The notes under the pieces are model-generated. The model saw only the letters and a program-made list of their open reading frames with translations. It had not been told where the DNA came from and made no database searches. Shown here in pieces: positions 1 through 8,151 of a stretch of DNA of 36,750 bases. Position 1 is the first letter of the stretch; each line of letters starts with the position of its first letter. Made by a program: the position numbers and the translations under genes. The DNA comes from SIO4C1 sp039180385 (lineage in GTDB: Bacteria; Cyanobacteriota; Cyanobacteriia; Phormidesmidales; Phormidesmidaceae): assembly GCA_039180385.1 (NCBI GenBank), contig JBCDDJ010000011.1, positions 1-36,750 of the forward strand, in the 5' to 3' direction.

Positions 1-1278
1 ACCCTGGCCATTGAGGAGGCCATCTGTGTGGCCAACGATCAAATTTCGCAGCAAAACGATCGAGAAGCGCGTCAGGCCCGCGATCGCATGGGCACTACCC
101 TGGTGATGGCCCTGGCCCTGGGGCCACAGCTTTACATTGGCCATGTGGGCGATAGCCGTGCCTATCGGATTGGGCCGCGTAGCTGTCGGCAGATCACGTT
201 AGATGACGATGTGGCCGCTCGAGAAGTGCGGCTGGGCTACGGGTTTTATCGAGAAGTGGTCGATCATCCAGGCGCAGGGGCGCTGGTGCAGGCCCTCGGC
301 ATGAATGCCTCGCAATCTCTGTATCCCAACGTCCAAAGGCTGATTCTAGACGAAGACTGTCTGTTTGTGCTGTGCTCCGATGGCCTGAGCGATAACGACC
401 GGGTCGAACAATTTTGGCAAACTGAGCTGCTCCCTGTGCTCCAAGATCGTGCCTCCCCAGCCACTAGTACAGCTGCTTTAATCCAACTGGCAAATACCTA
501 CAACGGCCATGACAATGTCACCATTAGCCTGCTCCGCAGTCGGATCACTCAACCAGCTACCCACAAAGTGCCGGTCATAGCCGCTGACCCCAGCCAGTTG
601 CAGCCGGTTATCACCCAGCCCAAAGCTATCAAAACTCAGCTGCCAGCCGCTGCTGCACCGGCCCCGACAGTTTTAGCGCCGACCCGTAAGCGACCGCTCA
701 AGCCCCAAAAGTCATCTCCTTGGCCTTTGCTGCTGGGCATTTTAGGGTTATTGGGCATTGGGGCTGGGCTGTCAGTCTTTTTCTTCACCGATCTCTGGCG
801 TCGCCCTCCTTTCGAGCCCCCCCTCGAAGCCGCCACGCCAGCGACTCCAGAGCCCGAAGTGGTGGTCCCCCCGCCTGCCCCTGAGCCGCAGCCCGCTGCA
901 CTGGAGCCCGGCAGCTATGCGCGGGTTCGAGATATTCAAGCTTCGGCGGAGCTGCCCCTACCGCTGTATGTGTCCCCCCGTCTGGTTGATAGTGATAATC
1001 CGGCCCTGTCTGAGACGATTGTGGGTCGTCTCAGAGGGGGTAGCCTAATTCAAGTCTTGGGCAAACAGGAGGCGACTGATCAGGCCCGCTGGGTACATCT
1101 GAAACTCTGTCAGGCCTCAACGGTTGCCCCTAGTGCCTCGGGCAATGTTACGGGGGCTGCCTCCCAGGGTGAACTGAGTCCCGGTGAGGTCGGCTGGGTT
1201 CTAGAAGCCGAGCTATCAGCCCTGGTTCAGACTGAGGATAACCCGCCCCCGTCAGCGCTGGCGGGGTGTCAAAATTAG
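1..1278 (+). CDS. PP2C-type Ser/Thr protein phosphatase with TM anchor and SH3-like tail (5' partial)
   Basis: The reading frame is open to base 1, so the true start lies upstream; the GTG at 28 is internal. Counting from that GTG, the PP2C metal-binding motifs are visible: GDSR (Asp42), CSDGL (Asp118) and HDNVT (Asp162). PP2C enzymes use Mn/Mg to remove phosphate from Ser/Thr residues. A Pro/Ala-rich linker (about 180-230) leads to one hydrophobic segment (about 231-255), then a second Pro-rich linker and a C-terminal domain (about 295-400) resembling a bacterial SH3-like fold. The phosphatase would be cytoplasmic and the tail outside the membrane, which is unusual among soluble PP2Cs. The stop is 54 bp before a same-strand CHAT-FHA gene, so the two are probably co-transcribed. 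The phosphatase call is firm; the SH3-like call is tentative. Confidence 0.88.
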   Translation, partial: TLAIEEAICVANDQISQQNDREARQARDRMGTTLVMALALGPQLYIGHVGDSRAYRIGPRSCRQITLDDDVAAREVRLGYGFYREVVDHPGAGALVQALGMNASQSLYPNVQRLILDEDCLFVLCSDGLSDNDRVEQFWQTELLPVLQDRASPATSTAALIQLANTYNGHDNVTISLLRSRITQPATHKVPVIAADPSQLQPVITQPKAIKTQLPAAAAPAPTVLAPTRKRPLKPQKSSPWPLLLGILGLLGIGAGLSVFFFTDLWRRPPFEPPLEAATPATPEPEVVVPPPAPEPQPAALEPGSYARVRDIQASAELPLPLYVSPRLVDSDNPALSETIVGRLRGGSLIQVLGKQEATDQARWVHLKLCQASTVAPSASGNVTGAASQGELSPGEVGWVLEAELSALVQTEDNPPPSALAGCQN

Positions 1279-1332
1279 GCTCTGACCCCCTGCCATCCCT
1301 CTAGACTCTGCTACACATCTGCTGCGTAACGT

Positions 1333-2964
1333 ATGTCTTCCTTAGAATCGCTCTGTCTGTGGATAGCGCTTGATCGGCTAACAGCAGCGGATCCAGAGCA
1401 CTATGCTATTTGGGTGGTAAAGTCACCCTACCCCGGAGGCCATGTCCACCATGACCGGATTTGGAATCATACACTCACCCAGGCCTGGCAAAGCTGGCAG
1501 TCGATGTTTTCGCTGCGGGGGCTGCCCGATGTGCCCAATGTGTCGTCGGCGTATGTGCCCCAGTTTATGTTGGAGCTACCCGATGTCGAGGGTGACGAGA
1601 CAGCCCCACCCCAGCCCACCAGCTACAGCAGCCGCTTAATGCAGCATTTGGGGGTAAACCTGTGGCAGTGGATATTTGACGGGCCGGTGCAGAGTAGCCT
1701 GGACCACAGCTATGGGATGGCCATTGGCCAAACCTCGATGCTGCGCCTGCGGCTTGAAATTCGAGATCCTGAGCTGATCAGTTTGCCCTGGGAAATTATG
1801 CAACCCCAGCCGGGGCGACAGGCGGTAGCCCTCAACCAGCAGCTGCTGTTTAGCCGCACCACCATTGATGTGGACCAGCTCACCGACTGGGGGCTCGACA
1901 ATGCGCTGAAAATATTGCTGGTGCTAGGTCAGGATGATGACGAAGCCGGGCGTACATCGGCGCTCCAGCTTGAAAAGGAGGCGGCGCTGCTAAAAGCGGT
2001 ATTAGAGCGCGAAGAACCCTCTCTAAAGCGGCCTGTGTTGCGTCAGGTAGATGTGCTCTTGCAGCCCAGCCCCGCTGAGCTGAATCGGCATTTAGAAAAT
2101 GGGCAATACAATGTCTTTTTCTATGCGGGGCATGGCGTCCCTGGGCCGGACGGAGGCTTTTTATCGCTTCAAGCAGATGCCAACCTCAGTGGGATAGAGC
2201 TGGCCCAGGTACTCACCCGTTGTCAGGTCAAACTGGCGGTGTTTAATACCTGTTGGGGAGCCCAGCCCGACCGCACGGGCCAGCAGGCCATCCCCCGCAG
2301 CAGTTTGGCCGAGGTTTTGCTGCACCACGGGGTGCCAGCGGTGTTAGCGATGCGGGACTCGATCGCAGACGAGGAGGCGCTGAGTTTTATTCAGGTGTTT
2401 ACCCAGACCCTGGCCACCCGTAAACCAGTAGATATGGCGGTTGCGATCGCACGGCAGCACCTGCTCACCCTCTACAAATTTAATCAGCCGGCCTGGACCC
2501 TGCCGGTGCTTTATATGCACCCTGACTTTGACGGCGATCTGCTCTACGCGGTGCCCACCGACATTACGATGTTGCCGGGCGATTCCGGTGCGGGGCGGAG
2601 CCGCCCGACCCTGGTCGCCATTCGCGAGATGGAGGGCGAGGGGCAGGTTTGGCCTATCTATGGCGGGTTGATGCGCATTGGTCGCCTGCCAGACAATGAT
2701 TTAGTCATCTCAGAACCCTGGGTCTCAAGTAAACATGCCGAAATCTATCACCGACGGATGACCGCCCAGGGAGATGCCAATTATCCAGAAGCGACTTATT
2801 TCTTGCGTGATTTCTCCAGGTATGGCACGTTTTACTTAGAGCTTGATGGCTGGCGACAGGTTCATCGTCAAGAGATCCCTCTCCATCCGGGGACTCGGCT
2901 GCGGTTTGGCAGCAATGAGGGTCGGCTGCTGGAGTTTGTGGTGGAAAGCCGCCCTGCCTCATAG
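1333..2964 (+). CDS. CHAT domain (caspase-like) protein with C-terminal FHA domain
   Basis: A 543-aa protein. Residues about 120-415 look like a CHAT domain: the strand followed by YAGHG places His267, and NTCWG places Cys307, the His-Cys dyad expected of caspase-like clan CD proteases. Residues about 440-535 form an FHA domain, with GRLPDND, SSKHAEI and YGTF matching its conserved Gly-Arg, Ser-x-x-His and loop positions. FHA domains bind phosphothreonine, so the protease-like domain may be recruited or gated by phosphorylation. The N-terminal 120 residues match nothing I know. The gene lies 54 bp after a PP2C phosphatase, which could reverse such phosphorylation. No signal peptide or membrane segment is seen. 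No strong Shine-Dalgarno precedes the ATG. Substrates are unknown. Confidence 0.85.
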   Translation: MSSLESLCLWIALDRLTAADPEHYAIWVVKSPYPGGHVHHDRIWNHTLTQAWQSWQSMFSLRGLPDVPNVSSAYVPQFMLELPDVEGDETAPPQPTSYSSRLMQHLGVNLWQWIFDGPVQSSLDHSYGMAIGQTSMLRLRLEIRDPELISLPWEIMQPQPGRQAVALNQQLLFSRTTIDVDQLTDWGLDNALKILLVLGQDDDEAGRTSALQLEKEAALLKAVLEREEPSLKRPVLRQVDVLLQPSPAELNRHLENGQYNVFFYAGHGVPGPDGGFLSLQADANLSGIELAQVLTRCQVKLAVFNTCWGAQPDRTGQQAIPRSSLAEVLLHHGVPAVLAMRDSIADEEALSFIQVFTQTLATRKPVDMAVAIARQHLLTLYKFNQPAWTLPVLYMHPDFDGDLLYAVPTDITMLPGDSGAGRSRPTLVAIREMEGEGQVWPIYGGLMRIGRLPDNDLVISEPWVSSKHAEIYHRRMTAQGDANYPEATYFLRDFSRYGTFYLELDGWRQVHRQEIPLHPGTRLRFGSNEGRLLEFVVESRPAS

Positions 2965-3099
2965 TGCAAGATATAGTTCGATATGTTGATGCGATAGAAT
3001 GGGGTGATTTGTCAGGGCGATATGATAGGGCAATTTATTTTGTAGCGCTCAACACCTTGAGTACAGCGGTTTGCATGCCGTATGAACGTACGCCATCTG

Positions 3100-3121
3100 G
3101 CTTAAAGTCTGCTTAAAGTCT
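3100..3121. promoter_or_regulatory. Perfect tandem 11-bp direct repeat upstream of the 3203 gene
   Basis: Two head-to-tail copies of GCTTAAAGTCT (3100-3110, 3111-3121) lie about 80 bp before the next start. The 8-bp core CTTAAAGT recurs every 11 bp, one helical turn, as in binding sites of tandem OmpR/PhoB-type regulators. It only partly matches the cyanobacterial PHO-box consensus (PyTTAAPyPyT/A repeated every 11 bp). A lone TTTAACCC at 3156-3163 fits that consensus better. The regulator is unknown. Confidence 0.4.
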
Positions 3122-3202
3122 TGTGTATTGCGGAACCAGACAAAAGGGGACTGTATTTAACCCTTGTCACAGCTCGAATGAACTCATGCAAGGGCAAATC
3201 CT

Positions 3203-3802
3203 ATGGCTAATAATTCCTCAAATCAACGACCTTCCTTATCACCTAAGGCGAATGCAGACGCAGAAATGCTGCATACCGTTTTAGATCCTAAGCAGCCCTA
3301 TCCTTGGTTACCCACTGACCCCGCTGCCCAGGCTTATCTCGACGAGGTGGCAGCGGCTGGGGAGGCCTTAGATGTTACCGAAGCAGACGCCGTCCAGGGC
3401 TGGCAAGCGCTGTCTACCCAGCTCGAATCGATGTGGGCAACGCCGTCCCTCGCCCCCGCCTCGCTCCAGGACGTACTGCGCGAAAAGTTTGCTAATCGCT
3501 TATCTGTCGGCTTGATTCAGCAGATTAGCGACAAGGTACAGCAGGCCATGGACAGCGGTCGTCCGATGGCGGAGCAGCTGATTGCCTGTGTGCAAGAGAC
3601 TCTGACTGCCTGGGATACTGCCGATTTACAGGTGATGGCACGCCCCTTAGCCTACTCTATGCGCGGTCAAGAAGAAATTTTAGAGGTCACCATTCAATCG
3701 GTGCGCGATGCTGAGTGGGAAGCACTCTCGCCTATGGAACAGGCCCGCATTAGCCTCGCTGCAGCCCGCTATGCGATTGATTATTTGAATGAGCAGGGTT
3801 AG
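3203..3802 (+). CDS. Conserved-looking hypothetical protein, 199 aa
   Basis: I do not recognise the family. The protein is soluble and mostly helical, with no signal peptide or membrane segment. The first 20 residues are Ser/Asn/Pro-rich and probably disordered. A Pro/Trp motif (YPWLPTDP) follows at about 32-39, then helices rich in Ala, Gln and Glu; the last 30 residues read as an amphipathic helix pair. ATG at 3203 is preceded by AGGG at a usable distance. A 238-bp gap separates it from the CHAT-FHA gene and holds a tandem 11-bp repeat, so it probably has its own promoter. Codon usage looks like its neighbours. Confidence 0.7.
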   Translation: MANNSSNQRPSLSPKANADAEMLHTVLDPKQPYPWLPTDPAAQAYLDEVAAAGEALDVTEADAVQGWQALSTQLESMWATPSLAPASLQDVLREKFANRLSVGLIQQISDKVQQAMDSGRPMAEQLIACVQETLTAWDTADLQVMARPLAYSMRGQEEILEVTIQSVRDAEWEALSPMEQARISLAAARYAIDYLNEQG

Positions 3803-3840
3803 TGGGTACTGCGTCAAGCTGAAAATTTTGACTAGGGAAG

Positions 3841-3920
3841 GTGAGGTGGTGAATAGTGAGGGGGTGAATGGGCTTCACTACTCACTAGCGCAGCGAACTC
3901 ACCAGCGCAGCGAACCCACC
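3841..3920. repeat. Short intergenic repeats: G-rich near-heptamers and two 17-bp tandem copies
   Basis: Bases 3841-3870 are a G-rich run of GGTGAAT/AGTGAGG-like units. It is followed by its imperfect inverted partner (TTCACTACTCACT, 3874-3886). Then two 17-bp copies differing at one base (3887-3903 and 3904-3920) each contain AGCGCAGCGAAC. The block lies between convergent genes. It may act as a weak bidirectional terminator, but no T-tract is seen. Confidence 0.6.
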
Positions 3921-3949
3921 GTCTATCCCGAATCTTGAATCTGGGCAGA

Positions 3950-5263
3950 CTACTCTGACTGCACTGTCAAAATCTGTTCACGAAAATACGCCTGCCGGTG
4001 ATCCAGTTGTTGGGCCAGTCTTAACCCAGCTTCGAAGGCTTGCCGGGCGTTGGCCGGGTTGCCCTGGGTTCGATAAATTTGCCCGAGCTGATCGTAGGCG
4101 TGCATCATGCCGTAGTAGTTATAGGATTGCTCCTCAACCCGCACGAGTAGGGTGTACATCTCGAGGGCGTCGTCCAGCCGATCGAGGGATTGATATAGCT
4201 CACCCAGGTCTCTGAGCACGTTGCCAGAGTGGCCATATTGCTCAAGCTGCTGGGCGGTGGCATAGGCGATGCGATAGTAAGTTAAGGCGTCTTCAAACTG
4301 ATTGAGGCGACGATAGTTGCGGGCGATCGCAATCTCCAAAGCAGGCTCTCGATCTGATTGCCCCAGCGCTCGGTAGAGTGCCAGTAGCTCGATCTGAGGC
4401 GGAATTGCGCTGGCATAGTCTTCGGCCTGCTGGGCGCTGTAAGCCTGCTGGGTAAGGAAAAAAATCTGCTGCTCAGTGTCGTCATCTGTTTTGGCGGTGG
4501 CGGCCAGCTGTGCGTATAGCTCGGTGGCCTCTGCATAGTAAAACCATTGGAGCTGCATGGCCCCCAGAGCGCTCAGGCGCTGGTGGCGAGTGTCTTCGTC
4601 CCCTTGGGCTGTGGCCAGATCGACGAGATGCTGCTGCAGCGCGATCGCAAAATCTCGATCTCGCAGGGTTTGAAAGCTGGTGGCCACTTGCATCACCTGG
4701 GGCTCATCCAGCTGAATCCGCTCGCCAGACTCCTCCGCATCACCATCGGCTTTTTCCGCCAGGGGCTGCGCCATGACCCAGATCTCCCGCAGCCGCAGCG
4801 TCAGCAGCTGAATCTCAATGGAGCGCTGATTATCCCAGGCGAGCTGGCTGACATATGCGATCGCATCTAGCTCTGCCGCCGTGCCAAACAGTCGGCGCAA
4901 CCGCACTAACCGCATCCAGTTCATAAAGGCAGTCTCCGCATCCCCTGCCAACAGGGCCGCTTGGGCTTCTTGATCCAGCCTGAGCATGCCCTGTTCTAGC
5001 TCGTAGCGCTCCAGGGGACTCAGCTCCCGCTCAACCACCGGCTCCGGCAGCAGTGGATCGCGGGGGCTATCGCTGAGCGGGTCGTTGAGAAACCCGTCTC
5101 TAACCACAGGATCAAGCCGCTGGGCATAGCTGGGGTGAGGTAGCAGCAAGACAGCTACCGCCAGACAGGCGATCCCTGTAAGGGGGCGGGTCAGATACCT
5201 CGACGACCGCGCCTGACTCAGTCGCCTTAGGAGTCGTATTCGTAAACGTAAGTACACATTCAT
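3950..5263 (-). CDS. Exported tetratricopeptide (TPR) repeat protein
   Basis: A 437-aa protein beginning with an Arg-rich n-region, a hydrophobic core (about 27-41) and a probable signal-peptidase I site after Ala47 (PSYA|QR), so it should be periplasmic or thylakoid-lumenal. From about residue 75 onward it is almost wholly helical. Its C-terminal half (about 240-430) contains consecutive TPR-like units, recognisable by motifs such as ALTYYRIAYA, NVLRDLGELYQSL and AYDQLGQIYRTQGN. TPR proteins are assembly scaffolds, so no reaction can be assigned. It is divergent from hemC across 181 bp. No partner is evident from the neighbours. Confidence 0.82.
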   Translation of the reverse strand: MNVYLRLRIRLLRRLSQARSSRYLTRPLTGIACLAVAVLLLPHPSYAQRLDPVVRDGFLNDPLSDSPRDPLLPEPVVERELSPLERYELEQGMLRLDQEAQAALLAGDAETAFMNWMRLVRLRRLFGTAAELDAIAYVSQLAWDNQRSIEIQLLTLRLREIWVMAQPLAEKADGDAEESGERIQLDEPQVMQVATSFQTLRDRDFAIALQQHLVDLATAQGDEDTRHQRLSALGAMQLQWFYYAEATELYAQLAATAKTDDDTEQQIFFLTQQAYSAQQAEDYASAIPPQIELLALYRALGQSDREPALEIAIARNYRRLNQFEDALTYYRIAYATAQQLEQYGHSGNVLRDLGELYQSLDRLDDALEMYTLLVRVEEQSYNYYGMMHAYDQLGQIYRTQGNPANARQAFEAGLRLAQQLDHRQAYFREQILTVQSE

Positions 5264-5444
5264 TCGCAGAAATTCACATTAGGCTGTAGCCGGTCACGAT
5301 AGCTAAGATGCTTGCCCATCATAGCCATCGTCGGGAACGGAGGGACTCGCCACCAACGTAGCAAATATACGGCTGCGGAGGGTGTTTGCACTTGGGGGTT
5401 ACGGTATTGCGGTAATCTAAAAATCTGTGAATTTTTTGTTAACC

Positions 5445-6401
5445 ATGTCGTCAAACGTCGCCACCCGCACCATCTGTATTGGTTCTCGTAAAAGTCAGCT
5501 GGCTCTGGTGCAAACCCATTGGGTGCAAGGGGAACTGCAAAAGCATTTTCCTGACATTAACTTCGAGGTCAAGACAATGGACACCCAGGGGGACAAAATT
5601 TTGGACGTTTCCCTCTCTAAAATTGGTGACAAGGGGCTGTTTACCCAAGAGCTTGAAGACGGCATGCTCGACGGCAGCATTGATTTTGCGGTGCATTCTC
5701 TCAAAGATTTGCCCACTCGCCTGCCAGAGGGGCTGATGCTGGGCTGCGTCACTGAGCGCGAAGACCCCGCCGATGCGCTGGTGGTGCACGAAAAACACCA
5801 AGATAAGCAGCTAGGTACCCTACCCCAAGGAGCCGTCATTGGCACCTCTTCTTTGCGGCGATTGGCTCAGCTGCGCCATCACTATCCCCACTTCACCTTT
5901 AAAGATATTCGCGGCAACCTTAACACCCGTCTGCGTAAGCTCGATGAGGGGCAATACGACGCGATTATTTTGGCGGCGGCTGGGCTACAGCGGCTGGGTA
6001 TGCCAGAGCGCATCCACCAGGTGCTGCCTGCTGAGATTTCGCTCCATGCGGTGGGCCAGGGAGCGCTGGGCATTGAGTGCCGCAGCGGGGATGAAGATAT
6101 TTTGGCCATCCTCAAGGTGCTAGAGCACGAGCCCACCGCCTATCGGTGCTATGCTGAGCGGTCCTTTTTGCGCGAGCTAGAGGGGGGCTGTCAGGTGCCG
6201 ATTGGGGTAAATACTGCGATCGCAGGCGATGTTCTGACCCTGACTGGCATTGTTGCCAGCCTCGATGGCCAGACCTTGATCAAAGACGAGGTGAGTGGCC
6301 CCAAATCAACCGCAGAGCAGATGGGAACTGAGCTGGCTAAGCGAGCTAAAGCGGCGGGTGCCCAGGCAATCTTAGATGACATCTCCGCTACAAATCGCTA
6401 G
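5445..6401 (+). CDS. hemC: Porphobilinogen deaminase (hydroxymethylbilane synthase)
   Basis: HemC joins four porphobilinogens into hydroxymethylbilane on the route to haem, chlorophyll and bilins. The N-terminal IGSRKSQLALVQT block, the central HSLKDLPT and GTSSLRRLAQL blocks, and the C-terminal LEGGCQVPIGV block are all present; Cys249 in the last is the attachment point for the dipyrromethane cofactor. The length of 318 aa is typical. I chose the ATG at 5445, which gives MSSNVATRT just before the conserved core. A GTG at 5427 would add six residues and neither has a clear Shine-Dalgarno. It lies 79 bp upstream of glgA on the same strand. Confidence 0.97.
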   Translation: MSSNVATRTICIGSRKSQLALVQTHWVQGELQKHFPDINFEVKTMDTQGDKILDVSLSKIGDKGLFTQELEDGMLDGSIDFAVHSLKDLPTRLPEGLMLGCVTEREDPADALVVHEKHQDKQLGTLPQGAVIGTSSLRRLAQLRHHYPHFTFKDIRGNLNTRLRKLDEGQYDAIILAAAGLQRLGMPERIHQVLPAEISLHAVGQGALGIECRSGDEDILAILKVLEHEPTAYRCYAERSFLRELEGGCQVPIGVNTAIAGDVLTLTGIVASLDGQTLIKDEVSGPKSTAEQMGTELAKRAKAAGAQAILDDISATNR

Positions 6402-6480
6402 GCTCTCCCCGGTATTGACTAGGCATCGGGGCAGTCCCCCTCTAGACTGGTTGCTAAGCACTTCTTAATATCGGGGCAAC

Positions 6481-7911
6481 ATGCGAATTTTGTTTGTGGC
6501 AGCAGAGGCGGCACCGCTGGCGAAAGTTGGCGGCATGGGTGACGTAGTGGGTTCCCTGCCCAAGACTCTGCGGGCAATGGGTCACGATGTTCGTGTCTTG
6601 ATACCTTACTACGGCAGCTTGAACGACAAAATTGAGCTCCCTGGCGAGCCGGTTTGGTGGGGCTACGCCATGTTCAACACCTTTGCGGTGTATGAAACAA
6701 CGCTGCCTAACTCCGATGTGCCCCTCTATCTGTTTGGACACCCTGCCTTTGACCCCAAGCGTATCTATGGCGGCGAGGACGAAGACTGGCGATTTACCTT
6801 TTTTGCCAACGGGGCTGCTGAGTTTGCCTGGAACTACTGGAAACCCCAGATTATTCATTGCCACGACTGGCACACAGGCATGATTCCGGTGTGGATGAAC
6901 CAGTCCCCTGACATTTCGACGGTATTTACCATCCACAACTTGGCCTACCAGGGCCCCTGGGCCTGGAAGCTAGAGCGAATTACCTGGTGCCCCTGGTATA
7001 TGCAAGGCCACAACACCCTGGCCGCCGCTGTGCAATTTGCCGATCGGGTGAATGCGGTGTCGCCCACCTATGCCCAGCAGATTCAAACCGCGGACTATGG
7101 CGAAAAGATAGAAGGTCTGCTGTCTTTTATTAGCGGCAAACTCAGCGGCATCGTGAATGGCATTGACACGGAGTTTTTTAACCCCGAAACCGACCCCCAC
7201 ATTGCCAGCAACTTCACTAGCGAGACCCTGGAAAATCGCCTGGCCAACAAAGCAGCTCTGCAAAAGGAGATGGGGTTAGAAGTTGCTCCTAATAAGTTTT
7301 TGATTGGTTTGGTGAGCCGTCTGGTCGAGCAAAAGGGCATCGATCTGATTTTGCAGACGATGGATCGGTTTTTGTCTTACACTGATGCTCAATTTGTGCT
7401 GTTGGGCACCGGCGATCGCGCTTACGAAACCCAGCTGTGGGAGATGGCCAATCGCCATCCGGGCCGGGCCTCAACCTACTTAATGTATGGTGAAACCCTG
7501 GCCCATCGGATCTATGGCGGCACCGATGCTTTCTTAATGCCTTCGCGTTTTGAGCCCTGTGGCATCAGCCAAATGATCGCCATGCGCTACGGCAGCATTC
7601 CTATCGTGCGGCGCACTGGTGGTCTGGTCGATACGGTCACCCACCACGACCCAGTGAATGCGACAGGCACAGGCTACTGCTTTGATCGCTATGAGCCCCT
7701 AGATCTGTTTACCTGCATGGTGCGTGCCTGGGAAGGATTTCAATACAAACCCTTTTGGCGAAAGCTACAACAGCGGGCCATGGCTCAAAACTTTAGCTGG
7801 GAAAAATCTGCGGTTGAGTATATCAAGCTCTACAGCGATATCTTGGATATCCCGGCTGAGGATCAGATTCCGACCAAGTATGGCGGCACGCTGGCTAAGG
7901 TTGCTGGGTAG
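6481..7911 (+). CDS. glgA: Glycogen synthase, GlgA1 type (GT5)
   Basis: GlgA transfers glucose from ADP-glucose to the non-reducing end of alpha-1,4-glucan. The N-terminal KVGGMGDVVGSLP motif supplies the ADP-glucose-binding Lys15. HCHDWHTGMIPVW, FTIHNLAYQG, LVSRLVEQKGIDL and SRFEPCGISQ are the other GT5 landmarks. The 476-aa length and overall wording closely resemble the Synechocystis Sll0945 (GlgA1) group as I recall it. The ATG directly opens the conserved core (MRILFVAAEAAPLAKVGG). Same strand as hemC; the following 240 bp separate it from the convergent chemosensory operon. Confidence 0.97.
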   Translation: MRILFVAAEAAPLAKVGGMGDVVGSLPKTLRAMGHDVRVLIPYYGSLNDKIELPGEPVWWGYAMFNTFAVYETTLPNSDVPLYLFGHPAFDPKRIYGGEDEDWRFTFFANGAAEFAWNYWKPQIIHCHDWHTGMIPVWMNQSPDISTVFTIHNLAYQGPWAWKLERITWCPWYMQGHNTLAAAVQFADRVNAVSPTYAQQIQTADYGEKIEGLLSFISGKLSGIVNGIDTEFFNPETDPHIASNFTSETLENRLANKAALQKEMGLEVAPNKFLIGLVSRLVEQKGIDLILQTMDRFLSYTDAQFVLLGTGDRAYETQLWEMANRHPGRASTYLMYGETLAHRIYGGTDAFLMPSRFEPCGISQMIAMRYGSIPIVRRTGGLVDTVTHHDPVNATGTGYCFDRYEPLDLFTCMVRAWEGFQYKPFWRKLQQRAMAQNFSWEKSAVEYIKLYSDILDIPAEDQIPTKYGGTLAKVAG

Positions 7912-7997
7912 CCCGTTGATTACAACGGCTCGCCCATGCTCTGGAATCAGCAGATTTGAAGTCGCACATAATTTGACCCCCGGCTGTCGCTGCCCCC

Positions 7998-8066
7998 GCG
8001 AGCGTGGCTCGCCGCTTCGCTAGAACCAAGGGGAAACAAAGGGGGGGGCGAGACATGTAGCTACAT
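7998..8066. other. Hairpin and 12-bp palindrome between glgA and the che operon
   Basis: GCGAGC-gtg-GCTCGC (7998-8012) is a perfect 6-bp stem 87 bp after glgA. An eight-G run follows at about 8041-8048, then the perfect palindrome ATGTAGCTACAT (8055-8066). The genes converge here, so 3'-end structures are expected, but no clear T-tract supports a canonical terminator. Confidence 0.4.
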
Positions 8067-8151
8067 ACGGATTGGGATGAGTATGAAACTGCTCAAATAG
8101 GGGCTGTGCAGGCTCAACTAAGCTTTCGCGATCGAGTTACGCCGTGCCCTG

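Noticed and set aside
5427..5444. Upstream GTG start for hemC
   Set aside because: The added residues (MNFLLT) are hydrophobic and not typical of HemC; the ATG at 5445 fits the family length better.
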